Source: an uncultured Latescibacterota bacterium
Lineage (GTDB): Bacteria > Latescibacterota > UBA2968 > UBA8231
Direction: 5' to 3'
Assembly: GCA_951813615.1 (NCBI GenBank)
Contig: OX638377.1
Coordinates: 124,001 to 188,000, forward strand
DNA length: 64,000 bases
Shown here: positions 54,570 through 63,150 of the stretch, in pieces
Numbering within the stretch: position 1 is the first letter of the stretch
Layout: every line of letters starts with the position of its first letter
Made by a program: the position numbers and the translations under genes
The notes under the pieces: generated by a model
The model's database searches: none
What the model was told of the DNA's origin: nothing
Seen by the model: only the letters and a program-made list of their open reading frames with translations

Positions 54570-56279
54570 GTGAATGTACCTAACCACGACATATTAATAG
54601 TAGGCGGCGGGGGTGCAGGTCTGCGGGCGGCGATTGCCGCCGTCGAGCTCGATCCGAACCTCAGCGTCGGCTTGGTGTCCAAAGTGTACCCCATGCGTAG
54701 CCACACGGTGTCAGCCGAGGGCGGCTCCGCAGCGGTGCTACGCGACGACGACAGCTTCGACTCCCATGCCTTCGATACCATCAAGGGCAGCGACTTTCTC
54801 GCCGACCAAGACGTAGTTGAGGTCTTCGTCGAGGAGGCCCGCGACGAGCTGATTCAATTGGAGCATTGGGGCTGCCCTTGGAGCCGCGACGACGACGGCC
54901 GGATCAGCGTGCGCGCTTTCGGCGGCATGTCGGTCAAGCGCACCCTGTACGCGGCCGACAAGACCGGCTTCCACATGCTACACGCCCTGTTCCAGACTTC
55001 GCTCCAATACGACCGCATCCATCGCTACGACGAGTGGTTTGGCACTCGGCTGCTGCTCGACGACAACGGCGCGGCCTGCGGCGTGGCAGCGATTAACGTG
55101 CGCTCCGGTGCCATGCAGGCGATTCCCGCCAAGGCCGTGATCATCTGCACGGGCGGCGGCGGGCGCATTTTTCCCTTTACGACCAATGCCGCGATCAAGA
55201 CCGGCGATGGCATGTCCATGGCCTACCGAGCGGGCTGTCCACTCAAGGACATGGAATTTGTCCAGTACCATCCCACCGGGCTGCCGGGTACGGGCATTCT
55301 GATGACCGAGGCATCGCGCGGCGAGGGCGGTTACCTGATCAACAACAAGGGCGACCGCTACCTCAGCGAGTACCTGCCCGACAAGATGGAGTTGGGCCCG
55401 CGCGACATGGTTTCGCGGGCGTTCGTCCACGAGGAGCGCGCCGGTCGGGTTTTTTCCGGCCCATACGGCACCTACGTCCATCTCGATTTGCGGCACTTGG
55501 GCGAAAAGAAAATCGACGAGCGCATCCCTTTCGTGCGCGAGCTGACCAAAAACTACGTGGGCATCGATCCCGTGTACGAGCCGGTGCCCGTGCGCCCGGT
55601 GGTCCACTACATGATGGGCGGCATTCACACCGACATTACCACGGCGACGCCGATTCCGGGTCTGTACGCGGCCGGGGAAACAGCCTGTGTCACCATCAAC
55701 GGAGCCAATCGCCTCGGCTCCAACTCGCTGTCCGAGCTTTTGGTCTTCGGCGCGCGGGCCGGCCGCTATGCCGCCGAGTACGCCTCGGAGGTCAATTCAC
55801 CGTCGCACGACAGCTTGGAGCAGATGGCTGCCGACGAGTGGCAGCGGATTGAACAGGCGTTTTTCAAAAACGAAGGCAGCGAGCGCATTGCCGACATTCG
55901 CACGGATCTGCAGAAAACGATGGAGCAAGGGGCGGGCATTTACCGCGAACAGGAAAGCCTAGCGGCGACCTGCGCCGAGTTGCCCAAGCTCAAGGAACGC
56001 TACGCTCGCGTCCAAGTTGACGACAGTTCGTCGGTCTTCAATACCGAATTGACCGCTGCGTTGGAATTGGGCTCACTGCTCGATGTGGCCGAGACCGTGG
56101 CCCATTCGGCGCTGTTGCGCCAGGAGTCTCGCGGCTCGCATTCGCGCATGGACTACGAAGAGCGCGACGACGAAAATTTTCTCTGCCACTCCTTGGCGTA
56201 TCGCACGGAAGACGCGCCGCGCATTGAATACCAAGACGTCGTCATCACCCGCTGGCAGCCCCAAGAGCGCACCTACTGA
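54570..56279 (+). CDS. frdA: fumarate reductase / succinate dehydrogenase flavoprotein subunit
   Basis: The GTG at 54570 is the only start that keeps the FAD motif [16 protein letters not shown] at the N-terminus. The 569-residue protein has the FAD-linking region [20 protein letters not shown] (His44 of the protein), active-site [18 protein letters not shown] and substrate loop MMGGIHTD. Sequence and gene order (A-B-C-D) are very close to the E. coli-type quinol:fumarate reductase. It reduces fumarate or oxidises succinate at the inner membrane. There is no strong ribosome-binding site. The four genes overlap by 4 bp from B onward. Confidence 0.95.
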   Translation: MNVPNHDILIVGGGGAGLRAAIAAVELDPNLSVGLVSKVYPMRSHTVSAEGGSAAVLRDDDSFDSHAFDTIKGSDFLADQDVVEVFVEEARDELIQLEHWGCPWSRDDDGRISVRAFGGMSVKRTLYAADKTGFHMLHALFQTSLQYDRIHRYDEWFGTRLLLDDNGAACGVAAINVRSGAMQAIPAKAVIICTGGGGRIFPFTTNAAIKTGDGMSMAYRAGCPLKDMEFVQYHPTGLPGTGILMTEASRGEGGYLINNKGDRYLSEYLPDKMELGPRDMVSRAFVHEERAGRVFSGPYGTYVHLDLRHLGEKKIDERIPFVRELTKNYVGIDPVYEPVPVRPVVHYMMGGIHTDITTATPIPGLYAAGETACVTINGANRLGSNSLSELLVFGARAGRYAAEYASEVNSPSHDSLEQMAADEWQRIEQAFFKNEGSERIADIRTDLQKTMEQGAGIYREQESLAATCAELPKLKERYARVQVDDSSSVFNTELTAALELGSLLDVAETVAHSALLRQESRGSHSRMDYEERDDENFLCHSLAYRTEDAPRIEYQDVVITRWQPQERTY

Positions 56280-56291
56280 TTGAGAGGAGCT

Positions 56292-57038
56292 ATGAGCGAC
56301 AAGACCATTGGCATCCGGGTGACCCGCTTCCGACCCGAGCAGGAGGACGCACCCACTGAGCAGGTGTACGAGGTTCCCTATCAGGACGATTGGGTCGTCC
56401 TCGACGCGCTCAACTACATCAAGGACCACATTGACGGCACTCTTTCGTACCGCTGGTCGTGCCGCATGGGCGTGTGCGGCTCCTGCGGTATGATGGTCAA
56501 CGGTGAGCCCAAGTTGACCTGCGCGGCTTTTCTTAAGGACTACTATCCAAACGAACTGGTGGTCCAGCCCCTCGCCCACTTCCCAATTGTCCGCGACTTG
56601 GTCGTCGATATAGACGATTTCATGGAAAAGCTCAAGGCGGTCCAGCCGTGGATCATTCGCGAGGAAGAAAAGCCGGTCGCCGAAGGAGAGTATTTGCAGT
56701 CGCCCGCCGAGCTAAAGGAGTTCAAGCAGTTTAGTCAGTGCATCAACTGCCTGCTGTGCTACGCGGCGTGTCCCGTCTATGGGCTAGAAGACGTCTTCGT
56801 CGGCCCCGCGGCCCTTGCGCTGTCCTACCGCTACAATCTCGACTCGCGCGACGAAGGCTACGCCCAGCGCACGGTCGTCGCCGCTAGTAGTGAGGGTATC
56901 TGGGAATGCACCTTTATCGGTGAGTGCTCGGTGGTTTGTCCCAAGGACGTGGACCCGGCCGCGGCCATTCAACGCACCAAGGTCGAGACCACGACCAACT
57001 GGTTCAAATCCTTTCTCATGCCTTGGGGGAACAAATGA
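56292..57038 (+). CDS. frdB: fumarate reductase iron-sulfur subunit
   Basis: The ATG at 56292 follows GAGAGGAG and gives 248 residues. Three cluster motifs are visible: [2Fe-2S] [20 protein letters not shown] plus a C, [4Fe-4S] [13 protein letters not shown] and [3Fe-4S] [17 protein letters not shown]. It passes electrons between the flavoprotein and the quinone site. Its stop overlaps frdC in an ATGA. Confidence 0.95.
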   Translation: MSDKTIGIRVTRFRPEQEDAPTEQVYEVPYQDDWVVLDALNYIKDHIDGTLSYRWSCRMGVCGSCGMMVNGEPKLTCAAFLKDYYPNELVVQPLAHFPIVRDLVVDIDDFMEKLKAVQPWIIREEEKPVAEGEYLQSPAELKEFKQFSQCINCLLCYAACPVYGLEDVFVGPAALALSYRYNLDSRDEGYAQRTVVAASSEGIWECTFIGECSVVCPKDVDPAAAIQRTKVETTTNWFKSFLMPWGNK

Positions 57039-57439
57039 GCCAGTCGTACGAAACCTACAAGCCAAAGCTATCGGCGACTTGGTGGCTGAAAAGTCGTAAC
57101 TACTTCCTGTTTATGATGCGCGAATTGAGCAGCGTCTTCGTCGCCGCCTTCGTCATCCTCTTCCTCTACCAGCTCTTTGCACTGGCCGAGGGGCCGGAAG
57201 CGTATGCGGCTTGTCGCTCCACGCTGATGGCGCCGGGGTTTGTGGTCTTTTACGCGGTGGCGTTTGTCTTTGCGCTCTACCACACGATTACTTGGCTGGG
57301 GGTAATGGGTCGGGTCCAAGTCGTGCGGATGGGCGCGTTCACCGTGCCGCCCAAATTGGTGACGGCTGGTGCCTTCGTCGGGTTTTTCCTCGTGTCGGCA
57401 GCCGTCGGCTACATTTTCCTGTACGCGCTAGCGCTATGA
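57035..57439 (+). CDS. frdC: fumarate reductase membrane anchor subunit C
   Basis: The 134-residue protein (ATG overlapping the frdB stop) contains three hydrophobic segments: [37 protein letters not shown] and [20 protein letters not shown]. The start [16 protein letters not shown] and [11 protein letters not shown] are typical of FrdC. With FrdD it anchors FrdAB and holds the quinone site. Confidence 0.9.
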   Translation: MSQSYETYKPKLSATWWLKSRNYFLFMMRELSSVFVAAFVILFLYQLFALAEGPEAYAACRSTLMAPGFVVFYAVAFVFALYHTITWLGVMGRVQVVRMGAFTVPPKLVTAGAFVGFFLVSAAVGYIFLYALAL

Positions 57440-57798
57440 GCTACAAACAAGACAAAACCGAACCTTTTTGGTGGGGTCTGTTTTCCGCTGGCGGCGTGGT
57501 AGCCGCCATGCTGATCCCCGTGCTAATCTACTTCGTTGGACTGGCCGAGCCGCTGGGCTCAGTCGGCGCGGAAGTGAGTCGATACGAGGCCATGCGTGCG
57601 TTGCTCAGCCACCCGCTGGCCAAAGTGGTCTTTTTCGTCGTAGCCGTCCTACCGCTCTACCACGCGGCGCACCGCATCCGCTTCATGCTCCACGAGTTTG
57701 GGGTGCGGAAGTTGATCCTTCCCATTCACTACTTCTGCTACGGCGGTGCCTTAGTCGGCACGGGGCTGGCGGCTTACATCCTCTTTTATCTGCTTTAA
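57436..57798 (+). CDS. frdD: fumarate reductase membrane anchor subunit D
   Basis: The ATG overlaps the frdC stop (ATGA). The 120-residue protein begins [20 protein letters not shown] and has three membrane segments; LPLYHAAHRIRFMLHEFGV contains the conserved histidines near the quinone site of FrdD. It completes the frdABCD set. Confidence 0.9.
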   Translation: MSYKQDKTEPFWWGLFSAGGVVAAMLIPVLIYFVGLAEPLGSVGAEVSRYEAMRALLSHPLAKVVFFVVAVLPLYHAAHRIRFMLHEFGVRKLILPIHYFCYGGALVGTGLAAYILFYLL

Positions 57799-57837
57799 CC
57801 GTCGGCCCCAATGGGTGCCATAAAAGGAAAAACGTCG

Positions 57838-58260
57838 ATGCCTGTAGGAGACAAAAACGCTGTAATCGCCGGTTGTGGAATGCATCACGTGGCCGTGCAG
57901 ACGCGCGACTGGGAAACTTCGCTGGGCTTTTACCGCGATGTGCTGGGCATGGAAGTCGTCGCCGAATTTGGTTCGCCCGAGCGCAAGATAGTGCTTTTGG
58001 ACGCGGGCGACGGAAGCCACCTCGAACTCTTCGCTCCCACGACCGAATCACCCGCACCTGAAGCCGAGAGCCCCAACGATCCGATGACGCATTTTGCCTT
58101 GGCAGTCACAGACGCGCGCGCCGCCACGGAGCGGGTGCGGGCGGCCGGATGTGAGATCACGGTCGAACCCAAAGATCTGACGCTGGACAGGCTGAACGTG
58201 ACGGTCGCCTTTTTCAAAGGACCCAACGGCGAAATCGTGGAGTTTTTCCAGACTCACTAG
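57838..58260 (+). CDS. VOC-family (glyoxalase/bleomycin-resistance-like) protein
   Basis: The ATG at 57838 gives 140 residues; an upstream ATG at 57811 is possible. The protein has the vicinal-oxygen-chelate fold repeats: GMHHVAVQTRDWETSLGFYR, HLELFAP, MTHFALAVTDARAATERVRA and PNGEIVEFFQT, with metal-binding His and Glu residues at usual positions. Substrate cannot be told. It lies 39 bp after frdD and before a bidirectional terminator, so it may be transcribed with the frd operon. Confidence 0.85.
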   Translation: MPVGDKNAVIAGCGMHHVAVQTRDWETSLGFYRDVLGMEVVAEFGSPERKIVLLDAGDGSHLELFAPTTESPAPEAESPNDPMTHFALAVTDARAATERVRAAGCEITVEPKDLTLDRLNVTVAFFKGPNGEIVEFFQTH

Positions 58261-58280
58261 GCTAGCTGAGTTGGCATAAA

Positions 58281-58313
58281 AAAAGCGCGGGTGCCCAAGG
58301 GCCCCGCGCTTTT
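58281..58313. terminator. bidirectional hairpin terminator
   Basis: AAAAGCGCGGG (58281-58291) pairs exactly with CCCGCGCTTTT (58303-58313), with an 11-base spacer. A-run and T-run ends serve both the plus-strand VOC gene and the convergent cold-shock gene. Confidence 0.8.
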
Positions 58314-58330
58314 CGCGTTTGTCGGAGAGA

Positions 58331-58597
58331 TTATTCCGGAGGTTCGGGTCGTTCGGGTTCCGGTTCCGGTGCGGGGGCCGAGGCCGAGCCGATGACGACT
58401 ACATCTCGGGCTTGGAGGCCCTTGGGGCTAGCGACGGTTTCAAATTCCACCTGCTGACCTTCTTCTAGGGAGCGGAAACCATCGCCGCGAATCGCGCTGT
58501 AATGGACGAAGACGTCGTCTTGTCCTTCGCGCTGAATAAAACCAAACCCCTTGGAACTATCGAACCATTTGACGGATCCACTTTGACGTTCGGACAT
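58331..58597 (-). CDS. cold-shock-domain protein with Pro/Glu tail
   Basis: The 88-residue product follows a strong GGGAGG site. The cold-shock domain has both RNA-binding motifs, KGFGFIQ and VFVHYSAI. After about residue 70 there is a Pro/Glu/Ala-rich tail ([15 protein letters not shown]), longer than in typical CspA. It is a single-strand nucleic-acid chaperone acting in the cytoplasm. It shares the minus strand with rpsU, and a common transcript is plausible. Confidence 0.93.
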   Translation of the reverse strand: MSERQSGSVKWFDSSKGFGFIQREGQDDVFVHYSAIRGDGFRSLEEGQQVEFETVASPKGLQARDVVVIGSASAPAPEPEPERPEPPE

Positions 58598-58684
58598 GAT
58601 GAAGGTTACCTCCCTTCGATTGCTAATGGCGTTGAACTAAGCGTTCCAAGCTGGGCTTAAGGCAGAGTTGGCGACAAAAAGGCC

Positions 58685-58999
58685 TTAACGCGGGCTGTGC
58701 CCACCGGGTCCGCGTCCACCGGGTCCACGTCCACCGGGTCCGCGTCCACCGGCCCCGCGTGCGCCAGTCCCGGTCCCGCGCGCACCGCGGACGAAGCCAA
58801 CCTCGGCCATGCGAATGGCCTTCTGCTGCCGGCGGATGCTCTTTTGGCGGTTGATCTTCTTCTGGACCGAAGGTTTAGTATAAAACCGCCGCTTCTTCAA
58901 GTCGCGCAATAAGCCGGCTTTGCGCGTTTTGGACGTAAAGCGCCGCAGCGCCTTTTCAAAAGGTTCGTCCGATCGGACCTCGACGCTGAAATTGCTCAT
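58685..58999 (-). CDS. rpsU: ribosomal protein bS21 with Gly/Arg/Pro-rich C-terminal extension
   Basis: The first about 70 residues are standard bS21 (FSVEVRSDEPFEKALRRFTS, KKRRFYTKPSVQKKINRQKS). The remaining about 35 residues form GGRGPGG repeats and GARGTGTGARG, encoded by four 15-bp tandem units at 58701-58760. Normal bS21 is about 70 residues, so the extension is a clear oddity and might bind RNA or the ribosome surface. A candidate -10 box TAGAAT lies about 50 bp upstream on the minus strand. Confidence 0.94.
   Translation of the reverse strand: MSNFSVEVRSDEPFEKALRRFTSKTRKAGLLRDLKKRRFYTKPSVQKKINRQKSIRRQQKAIRMAEVGFVRGARGTGTGARGAGGRGPGGRGPGGRGPGGHSPR
58701..58760 (-). repeat. four 15-bp tandem repeats in the rpsU tail
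   Basis: CCACCGGGTCCGCGT occurs at 58701-58715 and 58731-58745; 58716-58730 and 58746-58760 differ at one or two bases. Each encodes a GGRGP-like unit, so the tail grew by slipped-strand duplication. Confidence 0.9.
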
Positions 59000-59226
59000 A
59001 TGCTGCTCCTGACCCTTGATTTTCAGGTTCTCGCGTAAGAAAATGTATATTCTACGCTATGGGTTGCTCTTAGTCAAGAGCCATCTTAGCGGCCGTGCTG
59101 GCTACAAAGTAGTTGCGATTTTGCACAGATGGCCTTTTTTTTTAAGAAGACTCCCCTATTAGAGAGAAGTCGTGCTTTGCCGTTCGACTTCCATACTTCC
59201 TCTATTATTCTCATAAAGGAGATGCT

Positions 59227-59421
59227 ATGGCCTTTTCGCATACGAATTCCAAGGGGGTCGCATATATTCTGCATTCCCGGACCACGACCCTCAAAAACGG
59301 GAACTCGCAGACGATTTACTTCTTTGCTAAAACCGAGAAGGAAGGAGCTCTCGACGCGGTGCCGGCTGGCTATCAGGTGTCTGAGAGCAAAAACGGTCTG
59401 CCAGTGCTAAAGCGCAGCTAA
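59227..59421 (+). CDS. small conserved 64-residue protein
   Basis: A strong AAAGGAGATGCT precedes the ATG. The 64 residues read MAFSHTNSKGVAYILHSR..., with KNGNSQTIYFFAKTEKEGAL and the C-terminus NGLPVLKRS. The pattern (NSKG start, DAVPAGYQV, GLPVLKR) looks like a conserved short family known only from uncharacterised proteins. No domain is recognised. It is followed by a strong terminator, so it is an independent gene. Confidence 0.8.
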   Translation: MAFSHTNSKGVAYILHSRTTTLKNGNSQTIYFFAKTEKEGALDAVPAGYQVSESKNGLPVLKRS

Positions 59422-59457
59422 GTAAGCCGCGTAAGCCGCTTCGGTTACGCCTCGTTC

Positions 59458-59512
59458 AGGCCGGTGCCTTTTCTCGATCTTCCCCGTCGAGAAAAAGAAC
59501 CGGCCTTTTTTA
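59458..59512 (+). terminator. hairpin terminator after the small gene
   Basis: AGGCCGGT (59458-59465) pairs with ACCGGCCT (59499-59506) at the base, with an inner TTCTCGA/TCGAGAA pairing, followed by TTTTTATT. It is the expected end of the small 64-residue gene. Confidence 0.8.
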
Positions 59513-59550
59513 TTGGTTGCCAAGAGGCCGTGCTGTCGCGCTTTTGCCGA

Positions 59551-59569
59551 GTATAGGGTTGTCCTATAC
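59551..59569 (+). promoter_or_regulatory. 7-bp dyad overlapping a -10-like box before the IMP cyclohydrolase gene
   Basis: GTATAGG (59551-59557), 5-base spacer, CCTATAC (59563-59569) is a perfect inverted repeat. It overlaps TATACT (59565-59570), a -10-like box only 7 bp before the ATG, with TTGCCG 15 bases upstream. A repressor site and a leaderless or near-leaderless transcript are both possible. Confidence 0.35.
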
Positions 59570-59577
59570 TATGTGGC

Positions 59578-60297
59578 ATGGAGCCAAAAACAGTAAGAGA
59601 TCAGGCTGCGGCCAACTTGCAGCAACGGCTGGCTGCAACCCCCTACGTAGGCCGTGGCATTGTCATCGGCCGGGCCGTAGACGGGACTTGGATACAGGTT
59701 TACTGGATCGCAGGGCGCAGTGCCAACAGCCGCAACCGCATCTTCGTCGCCGAGGGCGATGTGCTGCGGACCGAAGCGGCCGATCCCGCCAAACTGAGCG
59801 ATCCTACGCTCATTATTTACAATGCCATGCGCGTTTGCGCGCGGCGCAGCATTGTCTCCAATGGGGTACATACCGACGCCATATACGAGGGTTTTGCCGC
59901 CGGTCGCAGTTTGGCCGAGAGTTTGGCCGGCTGGCTACACGAGCCGGATTCGCCCAACTACACGCCGCGCATAGCGGGCTATGTTGATTTGGAGGCCGAT
60001 GAAGCTTGGCTCGCCATCCTCAAGGCCAGTCCCTTTGACCCCGAGCGCAGCGAACGCCACTTCTTCCGCTTCGACTGCGTCGAGCCGGGCTACGGTTACG
60101 CCATCACCACGTACGACTCAGATGGCGACCCACTGCCGGCGTTTTCTGGAGTTCCCTACCTGTTGCCCCTCGCCGACGCACCCGCCCGCCTCTGGGAGGC
60201 GCTAGACCCTGAGCATCGGATCGCGCTGACGGTGCGCCGAATCGCGGCTGATGGCGCGATCGAAACCGAGATCATCAACCGCTATGAGGCAGTATAG
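59578..60297 (+). CDS. PurO-type IMP cyclohydrolase
   Basis: The 239-residue protein has the archaeal-type IMP cyclohydrolase pattern (PF07826): YVGRGIVIG, YWIAGRSANSRNRIFV, LIIYNAM and SIVSNGVHTDAIYEG. It catalyses the last step of de novo purine synthesis, closing FAICAR to IMP, in the cytoplasm. In bacteria the step is usually done by PurH; PurO-like bacterial proteins exist but are less common. Its 3' end overlaps the convergent ctaA gene by 16 bp. Confidence 0.8.
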   Translation: MEPKTVRDQAAANLQQRLAATPYVGRGIVIGRAVDGTWIQVYWIAGRSANSRNRIFVAEGDVLRTEAADPAKLSDPTLIIYNAMRVCARRSIVSNGVHTDAIYEGFAAGRSLAESLAGWLHEPDSPNYTPRIAGYVDLEADEAWLAILKASPFDPERSERHFFRFDCVEPGYGYAITTYDSDGDPLPAFSGVPYLLPLADAPARLWEALDPEHRIALTVRRIAADGAIETEIINRYEAV

Positions 60298-61298
60298 CCT
60301 CTGTACGAGCGATGGCAGAGGAAAAGCGCGGCAGCGAACAGGGCCACGGCTACTGCCTGATGCAGCGAGGCCAAGGCCAAGGGCACGTGCGCGACGACCG
60401 TGCCGATCCCTAAGCCGATCTGCACCGCTACCAAGCAGAGGATTAGAACGGCCCCGGGTTGCAGGGCTGTGCGGCGGGCAGCCACCCACAGTGCTAGGGC
60501 CAGCCCGAAGACCGCAAAGGCGAAGAAGCGGTGTTGGAAGTGGACGGTAGTGGGATTGTCGAGCAGGTTTACCAGCGGCGGCTGCATAGACCACAAGCCG
60601 GCCGGCACCCACACCCCGAACATTTTGGGGAAGGTGTCCGACAGGTGTCCGGCCTTGAGCCCTGCGACTAGGCCGCCAGCGGCAATCTGGAGGCAGATGG
60701 CGGCAAACAGCCAAATGCAAAGGCGGCGCGCGGTGCGAGGCACCGACTGAGCCGCTGCCGCAGACGACAGATAGCCCAAGGCCTGCCAGAGACAAGCGGC
60801 CAAAAGGGCGAGGGCACAACAAAGGTGCAAGGTCAAGCGCAGGTGACTTACTTGGGGCCGGTCGTCTAGGCCGCTTTTGACCATCAGCCAGCCCACCAAG
60901 CCTTGGAGAGCGAAGAGCAGGCCGATGCCCAGATAGGCGGGTATGTGGGCGCGGGGAATGGCGCGGCGGCAGAGGAAATAGAGCAGGGGCACCACAAAGA
61001 GCAAGCCGGCTAGCCGACCGAGCAGGCGGTGGCCGAACTCCATGTAATAGATAAATTTGAATGCGTCCAACTCCATGCCATAGTTGACGAGCTGGTATTC
61101 GGGCGTCTGCCGGTACTTGGCGAATTCGCTTTCCCAAGCCGCAGCACTGAGCGGTGGCACGACACCAGTGACGACGTTCCACTCGACGATGGATAGACCC
61201 GAGCGAGTCAGGCGCACCCAGCCCCCGTACACTACGAGGACGACGATGAGGGCCGAGACAGCGAGGAGCCAGACGGCGAGTTGGCGATTGGTGGTCAT
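60282..61298 (-). CDS. ctaA: heme A synthase
   Basis: The start at 61298 gives MTTNRQLAVWLLAVSALIVV. The 338-residue protein has eight membrane segments and the COX15-type motifs VRLTRSGLSIVEW, NYGMELDAFKFIYYMEFGHR, SHLRLTLHLC and a final HQAVAVALFAA, with histidines for heme binding. It makes heme A for an aa3-type cytochrome oxidase, so the organism can respire oxygen. No cytochrome oxidase genes are in the window. Confidence 0.92.
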   Translation of the reverse strand: MTTNRQLAVWLLAVSALIVVLVVYGGWVRLTRSGLSIVEWNVVTGVVPPLSAAAWESEFAKYRQTPEYQLVNYGMELDAFKFIYYMEFGHRLLGRLAGLLFVVPLLYFLCRRAIPRAHIPAYLGIGLLFALQGLVGWLMVKSGLDDRPQVSHLRLTLHLCCALALLAACLWQALGYLSSAAAAQSVPRTARRLCIWLFAAICLQIAAGGLVAGLKAGHLSDTFPKMFGVWVPAGLWSMQPPLVNLLDNPTTVHFQHRFFAFAVFGLALALWVAARRTALQPGAVLILCLVAVQIGLGIGTVVAHVPLALASLHQAVAVALFAAALFLCHRSYRGYTAS

Positions 61299-61394
61299 GT
61301 GGCGGGATTTGAACAAATCATTCGTAGAAAATATCCCATGGCGATATATTGGCAACTTTTGCCGCGTCGCCGCACGCGATAGAAGGAGGTACGT

Positions 61395-62135
61395 GTGAAG
61401 CTAGCAAACAAAGATGCGTTGGTAACCGGCGGGTCCACCGGCATTGGCCGGGCCGCTGCCGAACTCTTCGCCCAAGAAGGTGCGCGCGTCCACATAATTG
61501 ACTACAACCAAGCAGAGGGCCAAGCCGCGGTGGAGCAGATTGAGGCCGCGGGAGGCCAAGCGCATTTCTACGCCACGGACGTGCGCTTGGAAGAGAGCGT
61601 GGCCGCGTCGGTCGCGCAGATCAGGGAGCGCACCGACCATCTCGATGTGGCGGTTTTCGCGGCCGGGGTCTTGACGGGGGCGTTCAAGACGATTGAGGAG
61701 CTGTCAGAGGAGGATTGGGATGCGACGCTCGACACCAACCTGAAGGGCACCTTTCTCTCGGCCAAATACGTGTCGCCGCTTTTGGCGGCTGCCGGCCAAT
61801 CCGTGCTGCTAATCATCGCCTCGGGCGCGGGCGTGCGGGGCGGTTCCTCGTCTTATGCTTATGCCGCGAGCAAGGCGGGTCAGCACGGGTTGCACTACAA
61901 GCTGGAAGGTGAGTTAGGCCCCAAAGGGGTGCGCTTGCACGTGATTTGCCCTGGGGGTATTGCCACGCCGCTGAAGCTGGAGAATATAGCGCAGGGGGCA
62001 GAGGCCGCAGGCCGCGATCCAGAGGAAGCAAAGCGGAACGCCGTGCTGGGGGACCCGATGGGGATAGCGCGGATTTTGGCGTTTTTGGCTTCCGAGGAAG
62101 GGTCTTACGTGCGGGGGACGGTGTTCACTCGGTAG
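61395..62135 (+). CDS. short-chain dehydrogenase/reductase
   Basis: The GTG at 61395 follows an ideal AGAAGGAGGT site. The 246-residue protein has TGGSTGIGRAAAELFAQEG, the VFAAGV motif (a variant of NNAG) and the YxxxK pair in SSYAYAASKAGQHGL. It is a classical SDR that uses NAD(P)(H), probably on a sugar or secondary alcohol. Its 3' end overlaps the convergent phytanoyl-CoA dioxygenase gene by 11 bp, and a TATATT box lies 44 bp upstream. Confidence 0.9.
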   Translation: MKLANKDALVTGGSTGIGRAAAELFAQEGARVHIIDYNQAEGQAAVEQIEAAGGQAHFYATDVRLEESVAASVAQIRERTDHLDVAVFAAGVLTGAFKTIEELSEEDWDATLDTNLKGTFLSAKYVSPLLAAAGQSVLLIIASGAGVRGGSSSYAYAASKAGQHGLHYKLEGELGPKGVRLHVICPGGIATPLKLENIAQGAEAAGRDPEEAKRNAVLGDPMGIARILAFLASEEGSYVRGTVFTR

Positions 62136-62976
62136 CGTTAGGCACCTCCCAACGGCTGGGATCCATGCCGGGAGCCTCGGAGGCCATGTGCGGGGGCTTG
62201 TTGCCGCCGTCGTAGTCCCAGTGGCGCGTGTTGCGGTCGGCGAAGAGCGGGCGGATTTCGTTGGGCAAGGTCTGGAGGTCTTCCTCGCTCCAGGGGTTGA
62301 TTCCGTCAACCGGCCCGGCCCAAGCGGGTCGGTAGGCGATGGCCAGCATTTCGCGCGGGTAGGTGCCGACGTTAGGGAAATTGCCGTGGAAGACGCGGTG
62401 GTGGATGAGCACGGCAGAACCGGCCTTGCAGGGAACCATGACTTCTTCGGGATGGGATTCGTAGCGCGTGTAGGGGTTGGCGTCGGCGTGCAGGCACAGG
62501 TGCGAGCGCGGCACTACGCGGAAAGGCGAGACCTCTGGGATGAGGTCGTCGAGATAGTAGAGCACTCGTATCAACACCGGGCAAGAGCCTTCAAAGCCGA
62601 AAATTTTGGACCCGTAGGGTTGCCCATCGGCGTGGAGGCTGATGCCGGGGTGGCCGGGTTCGGAGCGCGCATAGCCGTAGTGCATGAAGATCACTTCGTC
62701 GCCCAAAAGTTCGCGCAGGAACGCGAGCGTCGGTGGATGGCCGAGCAGGGCGGTGATTTCGCCGCCGTCGAATTGGATGTTGTTGCGGCCGCGCTGGCGT
62801 TCGCTGTAATCGACGGCTGTGGTCTCGAAGGTAGCGGTGATGGCTTTGAGGCGGGCGATGTGGTCGGCGTCGAGCAGGTCGGGCAGGACTAGGTAGCCTT
62901 CAACTTCGAGTTGGCGGATGCGCTGGCCAGTGGTGAGGGCCGACCAGTCGCGGTCGTCAATGCGGGGTGTGGCCAT
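62125..62976 (-). CDS. phytanoyl-CoA dioxygenase (PhyH) family protein
   Basis: The ATG at 62976 follows AAGGAGG. The 283-residue protein has the iron-binding HxD motif in SLHADGQPYG and the distal histidine in HHRVFHGNFPN, with RVVPRSHLCLHADANPY nearby. PhyH-family enzymes hydroxylate a variety of compounds using 2-oxoglutarate and Fe(II). These families are greatly expanded in Latescibacterota and Poribacteria, consistent with the inferred affiliation. Substrate unknown. Confidence 0.9.
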   Translation of the reverse strand: MATPRIDDRDWSALTTGQRIRQLEVEGYLVLPDLLDADHIARLKAITATFETTAVDYSERQRGRNNIQFDGGEITALLGHPPTLAFLRELLGDEVIFMHYGYARSEPGHPGISLHADGQPYGSKIFGFEGSCPVLIRVLYYLDDLIPEVSPFRVVPRSHLCLHADANPYTRYESHPEEVMVPCKAGSAVLIHHRVFHGNFPNVGTYPREMLAIAYRPAWAGPVDGINPWSEEDLQTLPNEIRPLFADRNTRHWDYDGGNKPPHMASEAPGMDPSRWEVPNATE

Positions 62977-63150
62977 GGTTGTCCTCCTTGAGGGATGCTA
63001 CTTGGAAGGATACGGCATTGAGCAGCCGCAATCAACGGCGTTGGCGTGGTCTCCGAAATCACATGCGATGTGAAAAAACTGGACGAGAACTACTTTGCCG
63101 AAGATGTGTAACGACGCGGCGGTAGAGCGTTCACAAAAATTACAGCACCT

